This document shows, one piece after another, positions 1-10,700 of a DNA stretch of 64,000 bases. The stretch covers positions 3,389,728 to 3,453,727 of the forward strand of contig JACDOX010000015.1 of NCBI GenBank assembly GCA_014549065.1. Reading direction: 5' to 3'. Within the stretch, counting starts at the first letter, position 1; the number at the start of each line of letters is the position of its first letter. Below the pieces are notes generated by a model. It saw only the letters and a list, made by a program, of their open reading frames with translations. It was not told where the DNA came from and did no database searches. The DNA comes from Cardinalis cardinalis (Eukaryota > Chordata > Aves > Passeriformes > Cardinalidae). A program made the position numbers and the translations under genes.

Positions 1-64
1 CAGCAGCGGCAGCGGCAGCCTCAGCACCTCCGCCAGCTCCGCCAGCAGCTCCAGCGGCAGCACC
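1..64 (+). other. C14orf132: 5' UTR of C14orf132 (partial)
   Basis: The 64 bases before the start codon are rich in CAGCGG and CAGC units with no in-frame ATG. The start is in a good Kozak context (CACC before ATG, G at +4). The transcription start is probably left of the window, so this is only the 3' part of the leader. Assignment rests on adjacency to the recognised first coding exon. Confidence 0.6.
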
Positions 65-91
65 ATGGACCTCTCCTTCATGGCCGCGCAG
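65..91 (+). CDS. C14orf132: C14orf132 microprotein, coding exon 1 (residues 1-9)
   Basis: The exon encodes MDLSFMAAQ from the ATG at 65 and stops at a phase-0 boundary before GT at 92. These residues match the N-terminus of vertebrate C14orf132 as I remember it. The next family residues (LPVMGGAFMDSP) start at the 34115 acceptor, so the junction is set by both halves of the protein. The donor GTGGTG is weak, lacking the usual purine-A-G-T. Without splicing, the frame stays open to the stop ending at 580 but enters low-complexity GC-rich codons unlike the family. The function of the protein is unknown. The gene is conserved in vertebrates, and its human transcript was long treated as an uncharacterised open reading frame. 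Confidence 0.9.
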
Positions 92-111
92 GTGGTGCGC
101 GACGGTGGCAT

Positions 112-165
112 GGGGCGGGACGGGGCGAGACGGGACGGGACGGGAGCCCGGGCGGGGGCGGCGGG
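112..165 (+). promoter_or_regulatory. Dense G-run tract after the exon 1 donor (G-quadruplex-prone)
   Basis: Within about 55 bases on the sense strand there are at least eight runs of three or more G, including 112-115, 117-119, 122-125, 132-134, 137-139, 142-144, 154-158 and 163-165, several in CGGGA units. G-runs just downstream of a 5' splice site are known intronic splicing enhancers bound by hnRNP H/F, and this spacing could form a G-quadruplex. Its role here is inferred from the weak donor at 92. Confidence 0.45.
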
Positions 166-2326
166 CGCGCATCCCCTCCTCTGCTTTCCGCTCCGGTCCC
201 CTCTCCTCCAAAGTTGCGTCGGTGCGGGTGTAAACCTGAGCGGCCCCGCGCCTTGGGGAAGGGGCGAGGAGGAGGGAAAAAAGGGGAAAATGAGGCGGCT
301 TAGCGCTGCTGAGGAGAAGTTGGCGGCGCAGCTCGGGGCGCAGCACCTGTTAGCGGCCGGCGGCGGGCCCAGCCCGGCTGCCGCTCCCCGCCCGCCTCCG
401 GGCTGGGCGAGGCGAGGCATCATCTCTCCATCCTCCGAGACCGGCTCTAAATGGAAATCGAAGATGCGATTTCTCGGTTCTTTTTCCCCATTCCGTACTG
501 CGACTGTATGTGCAGCTGTGGTTTTGGGGTTTTTTTTAAATTGTTGTCTACGCATACAGAATCCAGCTTGGCGTGTTTAGAAATACTCTGTTCGCATGAA
601 CAAATTTTTTAAATTGCAGCTTAGTTCTGATTCCAGCTCGAGGCATGATTGTGGGTGTTGGTGTTCAGTGTACTCATGCTTAATATACTGAGAAGTATGT
701 ACTGGCTATAAGCCGCCCAAAGCCAAAAAAATTATCATGGGGAATCCAGGTGAAATAGGTTTTTAACAGAAAGTGCTGTTCTTCAGACATAGCCACACTC
801 ACAGACCATCCATTACCTTTTCCAGGACATATTCTTCTGTTCATGTGGGTACCTAAGTGTAATTGGCCTTTTTCAAGAATAATTTGGATCCAGTAATTTG
901 TGATTTTGCCAAAAAACATCACCCACCATTTAGAGGGGGAATAGGGGCCAGGAAAGCCTTTCTGCACTGTTGCTGCCTGAGTGCTGACTTCAGCTGGAGG
1001 TGTTTGTTGGAAGCCAAATCTAATCCCTGAGCTGTTGTTCTGTTTCATTAATGCAATGGCTGCTTTTTTTTTTTGTCCTGTTCTCTTCCTAAAGTCCACT
1101 TCTGAGGGGGTGTCAGGCTCTGCCTTTCTGAAGGTAGCAGTTGGCTGTCCAAGCATCTCTTCCCTTTGGATGTATTTCTAAGAATTTTTTTTAAGGAAAA
1201 ACCACAGTGAGGAGGAAGGCATAATTTCTATTGATATGAGATCTTCCTGATAACTGGAGTATTCAAAAGAAATTTTGCAGGTGTCAGATCATTTTCCTAT
1301 GGTCGTTCTCAGCACAGTCAGTGAGCTCCCTGTGTCCATCTTTTGTTTCCTAAGCACTGAGCAGAAGGGGAATGCCCCCACAGCACAGAAGCAGAATGCA
1401 ACACAGCAGCAGGTTTTAGCCATGATCAGAGGGGAGTGTGCCAAAGCTGGGACTAGTGCTGCCCATTCTCTTTTTTATACTCTCCCTTATTTATGTTGTC
1501 CCANATTCTACATAACTTCTGTGCTGATTCTGTGTGTTGGAAGAGTCACAAAGCACTTTGTTGCTTTGCTTCTCTCAACAGTTCCCAGTGCAAATGTGTC
1601 TTACACTTACTAAGGTTATTAATGCAACATGCTTTTCTCCCTGATCCTTTGGGGTTAATTTGTTGTTTTCCTTTGTCACAAGAAGTGTGAATTGATAGTT
1701 TTTGTTTCAGTGTGAGGTGAAGGCAAGGCAATACACCTCAGGAAGAACGACTGGAATACCTTGGAGCTGTGTGCCTCAAAGCCCTTTGGGTGGTGAGGAT
1801 GGTGGGAAGCAGTCAGGGCTGTCAGATCTCTCCAGTGGGGCCACAGGGCTCATTGGGTCTGCACAGCACAGGGCATGTGGGGAATTCCTCCAGGGCGTAT
1901 CTGTGTAGTTATTAACCTTTGATGAGCTGTAGGAGAGGATTTCCTGGGCTCCTTTTCTACTGAAGGAAATGAATCCTGTTCTTAGGTCCCTGTGTACAGT
2001 GGAGGCTACACTTACCTCTCTTACTCCTCATCACAGGCCTCTTGTACCTTTCTGAACTGTCAGCCCTTTCCATTCCTGTCACCATAGTGACATTTAACTC
2101 CCAGTGTGACACTCCTTTAATTTAGGTATTGCTTTTCTTCAACTTTCTTTTCACTGCTTTATCTTTTTGGGGTTTTTGTTTGAATCATTCCTGTAGCATC
2201 ACTGGTGGTGTGGTCCAGTGAGATATCTTCAATAACAAATGAGTGAGAACACAAGAGAATTACTGGCTTGTGCTTTCTGCTCATAATCACCTTTAAAGAT
2301 ACTCTGCTATCACTCTCATTATCATC

Positions 2327-2358
2327 CACCTGCATCAGGTATTACATTTTACCTGATG
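2327..2358. promoter_or_regulatory. Cluster of ZEB/SNAI-type E-box words in a small palindrome
   Basis: CACCTG lies at 2327-2332, CAGGTA at 2336-2341 and TACCTG at 2350-2355. The last two sit in a perfect 9-bp inverted repeat (2333-2341 with 2350-2358) with an 8-base spacer. ZEB and SNAI repressors bind CACCTG/CAGGTG-like words. There is no evidence of conservation or use, and short words like these arise by chance. Confidence 0.15.
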
Positions 2359-4315
2359 AATACCAGACACATTAATATTTTGTAGAAAAGTAGGTAATAC
2401 CTAAACTGAGATGCTTAAAGGCATACAAGCAATGGTGACCTCTCAAGTTAGTTTATTTTTACAGGATGCTGAAGACTTTTTATGTTCCTATAAATTGCTT
2501 TTGTGTGTTTTCATACCTTTGCACTGCTCATTGTGGACCCAAGTTGGCTTTGCTAGATGTCTTGTGAGACAGCATAAATGACCTGTATGTTAGAGCCCCT
2601 CTGATGTAAACACAGAAGCAGAGTGTAAGTTTGGTCATAACACAGCCTCAGTGTGTTATGAACAGTTAAAATCTGATCTCTTCCTAAGTGCAGCTTGANC
2701 AACCACCTGAGCACCTCAGCTGTCTTGTATTTATTAGCTGTGCCATGAAGAACAGCTTTTGACTGNAACTATTAAATCTGTTGTTTAAATGAGTCCTTTT
2801 GCATCAGTGTGTTCATCTCCAATCAGCAGTTGATTGAGCAGGCTCGGGTGTCCTGCTGGTGCTCTAACTGGTTTTGGTTTAAGGTCCCTTGTGCTAGTNA
2901 GCAGGACTCAGACCTAGTCAAAGCCTATTAGCACTGGGTTTCCATTTTAAATCCATGTTTTAGTTAAAGTAATGCTGTACATCTCAAGATGCTGTGCCAG
3001 AGATGTTCAGCCACTGCNAAGCTGTATGACAGCCTCATTTCTGTGTTGTTCAGTGATTTGAGAGCGCTCTTGTAGTCTAGGTAACCTCAGAAATAGCCAC
3101 TTCCCATAGGTAGAGACTTTTGCTTGCAGCATAAAAGCCTGGTTTTGGGAGGTGCTGAGTGCTGCATCCAGGCTAAGAGCACTCTCTGCTTTTATCAGGG
3201 GTTAAGGGGTTGCTGCCAGATGCCCAAGGGTGAGCTGCCCCCCTCCCTGCTTCTGACAGACTACAATTAATATTGATTTAACAGCCAGCTGAGGAAAAAA
3301 TGTTAATGGGAGCAGGGTTGAAATGTCTTCAACCTGAAAAAACAGAAGCTTTTAGTGGNGAAAAAAATGGGAAGACAGAGAAATAAAAAATGATGTCATG
3401 GTCTTCAGTATGATCCAAATTGATATGAGCTGGGCAGCACCTGCANTCATAATGTTACTGATACGTTTTTCAAGATTTATATTTGCAATTTAATTTTCCT
3501 GAATGTTTCCTGTATTTTCTGTTTCATATTTAAAATGAAGATTGGATTTCCTTAATTTGCAGTGGTTTTATGGTCGGGTATGTCTCCCTACAGTAAAAAT
3601 AAAATTTTAATTGTCAGATAAATGGTCTTTTCTTCTTTTACATTTAGAACAGGAAAAAGGTAGCAAGAGCCTTGGGAGTATGGCTATTTCTGTGAAATTT
3701 TTTTGAGTAAGTCATAGATAGTTGATGATTCTCCATGTTTAAAACCTCTTTGTAAACAGGTTCTGAGGATTTGAAGAACAAGAAGTTGNATTCTTTGTGT
3801 ATAGTTTAATAATTAAAAGTTGTATTTTTATGATCTTTCATTTCAATTGGAGTAAGAGNGGTTTGTTTTAAACATGAAAAGTGATACCATGCTTCAGGAG
3901 CTAGAGAAATAAGCAAGTTGGTACAGAAAGCAAAACCATTATAAAATAAAGATAATTTCATTGCTTTTGTGCTCTCTATTACTCTTCTAGGATTTCAGGT
4001 CTGGTCAGTGATCATTCAAGTCACTTGAAGCCTTTCATTGCCTTGGCAGTAATCCAGGTCACCTTCCCCACAGCAGGGAGGTGGTCATTGCTGCATCTTG
4101 AAGAAACCATATAGTTCCCTATTGGGAGAATAACAATCCCTGCTTCCACATGAAACATACATTATTAAGAGCCATATAACCTCTGAAAAGTCCTGGAATA
4201 CACAAGATGAACTGAGTTCATGTAGGGTCAATAATACTATGCCAGTTATTTGTGAGAAAATACTCCAATAGCAGATTCTGCAAACTTTGATTTAAAATAT
4301 CCTTTCCTTTTGACT

Positions 4316-4790
4316 TACAGAATCATAACATCATTGTCATTATGTCACTTAAAGATTGGAAAACACTTCTAAGATCTATTTCANCCATTAATGTAGCACT
4401 GCCAAGTCCACCACTAAACCATGTCCTTAACTGCCACATCTGCACATTTATTAACTACCTCCAGGGGTGGTGACTCAACCACTGCCCTGGGTAGCCTGTT
4501 CCAACACGTAGCAACACTNTGCNNGAAGAAATGTTTCCTAATANCCAATCTAAACCTCCCCTGGCCCAACCTGAGGCTGTTTTTAATTTGCCATGTCTCT
4601 TGCTGCCTGGAGGAAGAGACCAACCTCCACCTGGCTACAATCTTCTTCCAGGTGGATGTAATGACCAATGAGGTTCCCCCAAGCCTCCTTTTCCTTCAGG
4701 CTCAACATTCCCAGCTCCCTCAGCCACTCCTTANCAGACTTGTGCTCCAGACCCTTCACCAGCTTTATACTCACATTTTCCAGCTGGCAT
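4316..4790 (-). mobile_element. CR1 LINE 3' fragment, reverse orientation
   Basis: The sequence reads as the reverse complement of the avian CR1 3' region. The eroded tail and 3' UTR start are at about 4316-4370. CR1 landmarks follow: the CACTGCCAAGTCCACCACTA block at 4396-4415, CCTCCAGGGGTGGTGACTCAACCAC at about 4459-4483, GCCTGTTCCAAC at 4495, CCAATCTAAACCTCCC at 4545-4560, and the CTTGTGCTCCAGACCCTTCACC block at about 4739-4760. The match fades after about 4790. It is 5'-truncated like most CR1 copies and has no usable reverse transcriptase. Several N bases cluster in it. Open frames on both strands here are by-products of the repeat. Confidence 0.85.
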
Positions 4791-7700
4791 GGATGGCCCA
4801 TGTGCGTGCTGCAAGGCTGGTGTNTGCACAGAGGGTGTGCTTGGCATTCTTGGACACCCAGCCACCTGAACAGAGCTGCTGCATTTCCAGAAATCCCAGA
4901 CATAGGTCCAGTATCCTTTAATTCCTTTCTAATGAGATTTCTGGANGTTAGAGGATGCACAATTAGGATCTGCTGTACTGTGCTGTATCAGCACAGAGGA
5001 ACCAGAGTGCAGGATAATAACTGCATTTGTTTTCCCACTCTATCTATTCTCCCTCTCAGGGGTCGAGAGGGATTCAAAGCCTTTATTAGCTGTGTGCGCT
5101 TTCTTACAGCAAGGTAATCTGAAGGTATTAAAAAAGAGAGAGTTTAGATTTGTTCTGTTTTGAACTGATTCCCACCAGCTCAAAACAGAATCCAGGCTGC
5201 TTGCTCAGCATGAGCTGCAGGTGTCTGTGTGTCCATTGTCTTCTGCCAAGAAAGCTCCAGAGTAAGACAGACAGACCGTTCAGCCATGCTTGCACTTGGG
5301 GAGTCTGTCTTTGACAGTGCTAAATGGTGGCCATGTGGAAACTTTGACATTGCTGGTTTGGGACATTTGCTTAGGACTGATTTTTTCTGTAAAAAGTGGG
5401 ATCACCAAAAGCAATCTCTTTGCCAAACCAATGGAGAGTTAGGATTAAAAGATGCATAAACAACTCTTTGTCAAAAGCTGCCTTGATTATAGTATAAGAC
5501 AAAATCTCTTTGATCTATATCATTAAACATTAATAATGTTAGCTAGGAGCTTGTAGTCATTCTTTTATATAACCAGTTCAGTGCTCCCTTTTCTGCACAA
5601 TAGGGCACTGACCATTACTCTACCAGCTCCACTTTCTTCCAAAGGTTAAAGTAATTTTCTCTGGCATTCTTTGANTCCTGCAGAATGTCTTGACTTGTAA
5701 TAAATAGAATCAAAGCAGCAGATTTGAGTTTAACTGAAGAGTTCCCAGATGCTTTGGTTCGATCTTAAGTCCTGATGTCTTCCTGTGGTATAGCACAGCT
5801 AGAGGGTCCAGCTGTATAATCCAGATGTTGCCAAAATCCTGATTTGTCTGCAAAAATGAGTGCCCTCATCCAGGATGTTGCCAATAGTTGAGGTGAGAAT
5901 CATTTTCTTTCTGCTGGCTGCTTGGCACAATTGCATTAGATTTTTATTAGTGTGGGGAGCAAGAGGAGTCCCTTCACTTTTCTTATCACTGCAGTAACAC
6001 TGCAGACTACATTTCCAAGTCTTGTATAGTAGAAATTTCTGTTCCAGCAAAGCTTTTGAAAATTCATTGGAGATTTGGGCGTACTGTTTTTATGAAGTGT
6101 TGATGCTGCACTTTGGAGGAGGCTGTTGTTCCAGGATTCTGCTTGTAATTGCTGTCAAAAGATGTTAAAAGCAGTGATTCCAATCCAGCAAAACACTTCA
6201 ACATTTACTGCACTTGGAACACGTGTATATTGTTCCAGTAACATCAGCAGGACTGTCCACTTGCTTAAAATGAGGCATCTTAAAGCCTGGCACNGATGGA
6301 GAGAGAACACTTTGCTATTCATAGAAAAATATCCTAGGAGAGCAAGAGAAAACCTACTGTTGGTCATGTTATTAATTCAGGGAAGCCTAAGTGTTTTGAG
6401 AGTGACTGTGCTTTCATCAATTAATAGCATGATTAATTTCTCATAGGAACTCTTACATGTTGGAAGAGGAGGATGTGGTAGGAGGTGGGTGGTGGGGAAG
6501 GGAAAGGAGGATGCGGCTCATGTGGCACATGTGTTTGTGCAACTTTGCATAACAAGGGTTAGAAGAAACTGGAAATACTTTATTTGTGTTTTGTGTGCCC
6601 ATTAACTGTGAGACTAATTCTGTGACACATTTAATATTTTTTAAAATCATTTACATGGTTTCTAGCAGTCACGTGCTAAAAACTTCGCAAACAGAGCAGA
6701 TGTCACATATATCCATCTTTGCTGAATATGGAAAGGAGGGTTGCAATATAGCAAATAGACATTCACATGTTTTACAGACATAAAGCATTTCACAGCACTT
6801 TATTGGAGCAGTAGCTGGGGTCCTNTTGTACAGAAATAATAGCTAGAGATGGCAGGTAAGGGGAATGAAGACTGAAGCAGCACTACATTCATGCCAGTTG
6901 CTTGTTGAGGTGCCTGTTTTTTCTTGAACAGTAAGAACCCAATCCTGTCCTACACTGAGCAATGATTCTCTTAGGAGACACGATGAGAATGGAGTTTCTG
7001 GGTAGCAGCTGAATAGCCCAGTTGGGTCCTCAGAATCTATAGGCTGGAAAATCTCAACTGGTTATAGACTGGGGTAGGGGTGGTGGTGTTGGTTTTGGCT
7101 AATGTCAGATTAATTTTTCAAGTCATTGATGAGCTGCAAACACGTGGGTGGAGATCCTGGTTTAAGTTTTGTTGAAAATGGAATGAATGCTGGCCATTAG
7201 GATACTAGTTTCACCNGCTTCCTAACTTCAATCTCATAACAGACAAAAGCAAAAATCTCCAAATGATTCAAAGGGTTGTATAGGATTAAGTAAAGCAGTG
7301 TGATCCTTTGGTGACCATACACCATCAAATTAAATCACTGATAAAAGATTAGACCATTCAAATGGAGTGCAGTGATGTGGAAAGCAGAAAATTACAGCAG
7401 CAACCCAAGTAAATTCCACAGTGACCAGCTCTGTTAATTTGCTATGTCTCTCTGCTGGACTTNAGTTTCTTTGGAAGTGTTTTTGGTCATGAATTGCATT
7501 TTCTGCCTGAGCTAGTGAGGTCTGTTGTAGTCCTCTGTCTGTTGTTTCAGCAGACACCTTGGTTTGATGAGTATAGTATCGTATACAGAATTACTATTAC
7601 CCATCCTCTTCTCACAGGGATGATGATTTTTAAAGGTATCTTTTGAAAAACTGATGGCTCTCTGTGATTGTTATAAACAATTTTTTTTCCAACAGATATA

Positions 7701-10700
7701 TGCTGAAGTATGAAAGGAAGATCCTTGAAAATTGATTGTAAACTGATGATAGTTGTGTAGCTTGATCAGTGGCTTGATCTGCTTCTTCTGCTGGTTAACA
7801 TGTCAGGATTGTTCCATTTCCATGGAATGGAAGCCTTTGGCAAACAGGATCCTGACATTTCATATGCAAGTTATGAGCACTTTGGAACAAAAAAGGGGCA
7901 GAATGAAGTGTGTGAACTCCTTGACATCTGTTTTGAAGGTGCTGGGTGGTCAGGGTGGGCAGTCCGGTCGGCTCTGGTACTGCAGTGAGGAAGGTCTGTC
8001 CTTACACTGGGCACTGAATAGGCACAGAAGACATGGCCAGTTGTGACACAAAGACCNGGAGCACAGAGCACTTACTGACTGTGTTCTTTGCAGTGCTGGC
8101 AGGATTACAGGGAGCAGAGGCAGTACAGGGTGGAAATCTCTCCCTGTGAGTACAACCATCAGCACACAGCAGCCAGAACTGGAGCTGTGAGCAGTGTTTG
8201 CTGCCCGCCGTTCCCCGCTGGCTCACACACCCACACAGTGCTCTCAGTCTGTCTCACAGCACCAGCCTTTTGAAATGACACCTACTCTGACACTGAATCT
8301 GTAGTCTTAGCTGAATTCCACACTCCTGGTAGCTGTCAGAGCCCAAACCTGCTGCCCAAGCAGCAGCTAATTAGAAATCATTACTATTACGGTCACTTCG
8401 GAAAAGCTCAGCACCTCTGTGAAGCAGGCTGCTGGATGCAGGACCATTTTGTTTTGTTTTACAAAGTGATTGTCTCTAGTGTGGAAATATTTTAAAAAAT
8501 AATAATATTAAAAGCTGTTAACCTCAGCTGGTTCTGTTTCTTATAATTTTGTTTGCAAGCCTTCCAAATATTACAAAAGGCAGAACCCTAGGAATGAGCC
8601 TGCATAACTAAAACAAAACCCAGCTTCCACTGTGGCTTTTTTTTTCCTGCCAAAACNGCTGGAAGAGAATTTGCAAAATGTGGGACGGTGTGCTGGCTTC
8701 TGTGACTGATAAAAGAGACCAATACCAGAGTTGCTGCATGGAAGGGAAAAAGACAGCTGTGTCNCTTTCACTGATGTGTAGAGGTTTTCAGGTGTATGTT
8801 CAGAGAGAAAAAGTAACAACAGGACTGATGCAGAAACAAAAATATTGAAATTTAAAGTTTTAAAGGATTTCTGAGATGTCAGCTGAACCCAAGGACATGG
8901 AGTAGCTGATCTCCTTTAAATATCTAGACCCTAATTAAGTGTATGCCTGCTGTATGTAATTCTCTGAACTTTCCTTCTGCTTAAATGAAGTATATAATTA
9001 AATGTCTTGATAATCTGCAGTAAGTGCCAAAGCATTTTGAGGTGTTATAATAGATCATCTTTAAAAGTGAGCTCCACTTGAAATATGTTGGGTTTCTCCT
9101 TTTGGCTTTCTACCTTACCCTCCTTGATGCACCATGTAAGTTTTTATGGATCTTTCTCAGGGGTTTCCTCACAACTTTTCTCTTGTTTGCCTGTGTAGAA
9201 TTTTTCCTACAACTCAGGTATGCTCTTCTCTTTGGGTACCTTCTTTCTTTGTCTCTCATATCCTCCATCCTCACCTTCTGTAAATTATTTCAGATGCTAT
9301 AGTTGCACCAGGTCCAGTCCAAGTCCTACNGAAATCTGAGTTTAGTTCTGGAAAATGAGGACGAAAGAGTAAACAATTCTTCTGCTCAGAGACAAGAGAT
9401 CCAAATGCATCAGAGGAGCAAACTAAAATGCTGCAATCACTGAAACTGTAAGCAACAGGGCAGAAACTTTCCAGTTGCCTTTCTAAAGACAGAAGCCTGT
9501 TAGTATGTCTTTGCTGAGCTGTAGGTTAGTAAAAAATTGATGGTACTTGATATGGAATCTAAATATCAGGAATGGAAATGTCACCTCCTTTGCTCTGTGG
9601 TATATTTTGGTTGTTCTTCAGCTAGAGCAGAGTAGTTTACAATCTCAATCTGAAAAGTTCTGAATTCTCCTCTAGATGCTGAGCCCAGCAGTCACTTGTG
9701 CGAAAGATACTGAAAATTCATTCACAAACACTCTTCTGTCTTTGCCTGTGCTATGATACCTTTCCCCTCACAGACCTAAGGGCCACCTTCATTAAATATG
9801 TGGTTATTAACATAAAGNCATGCCAAATGTTTATTCTGTGATAGGATCCAAGCTGTGAAATGGTTCATTCTGTGTTGGTCTCTGAGCAGTCTGACTGAGC
9901 ATGCGGTGAAACCGTGCAGATGAGCAAGGCGGTGAAATTTGTTGTCAGGGTGGCAGATGTTTTATTCTCCTGGTGTGTTCTCTGGCATTTCTCAAGGACA
10001 TGAAACAGAAGCAGAAGAAATTTGAATTGCTGTGCTTGCTCTCTCCCTTGTTCTCCAAGGTAGTTTTGCAACTCNTTTCTCCTGTAATCTTATCAAGTGA
10101 GAGAAGAGACATGTACCTCCTGACTTCTCTTACAACTGTCCTTTACACTTTCACAGGTAACCTTCTTTACCCAGCCAGCTGTAGTTTTCAGCATGGGTGG
10201 TTTTCATGGTGCACATCTTGCTTATCACTTTAGTGTACATAATACCCTTAACAGCACTTTAAAGATTGGTATTTGGATGACTAAATAAACATTGCTGCCT
10301 CCAAAACATTTGTCTCCTGACCTCTGCTCTGCACAGTGCATGTCTGGAGAAGGAAGGCATGGAGAAGGCAGAGGACAATGTGCTGATGTAAGCTGCAGTC
10401 TGGGCTGCCATGATAATGATCCCTTGCTGTGCCTTAAAGCCTTCAGGTGCCAGCACATGCCATGGGTCATGCTGACAAGTGAAGGGCAATGGGAAGAGGA
10501 AGCAAAGGTAGGTTTGGCCAAACTCTGCTGTCTTCCTTGAGGACACAACATGGTCTGATTTGTACTGGTGTAGAGAATGCTGGCCAGCTCCCAGGAGCCA
10601 GCTCATTATTTCTGTAAGGGTTGGCTTTGGAAATAGCAAAGTCAACTGTTACTAAAAATCTTAAAACTCAGTTCTAGAGAACAATAAATAGGAGAGTCTC

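Larger units (their letters stand above)
1..430. promoter_or_regulatory. CpG island over exon 1 and the start of intron 1
   Basis: These bases are very GC-rich with CpG at high density, in sharp contrast to the AT-rich sequence that begins around 450. The island covers the leader, the nine-codon first exon and the first few hundred bases of intron. This is the usual mark of a vertebrate promoter. The left edge is cut off by the window, so the core promoter cannot be placed. Confidence 0.75.

Noticed and set aside
4414..5117. Overlapping open frames on both strands around 4.4-5.1 kb
   Set aside because: Most of this region is a reverse CR1 3' fragment. The frames are by-products of the repeat and are not in the reverse-transcriptase frame.
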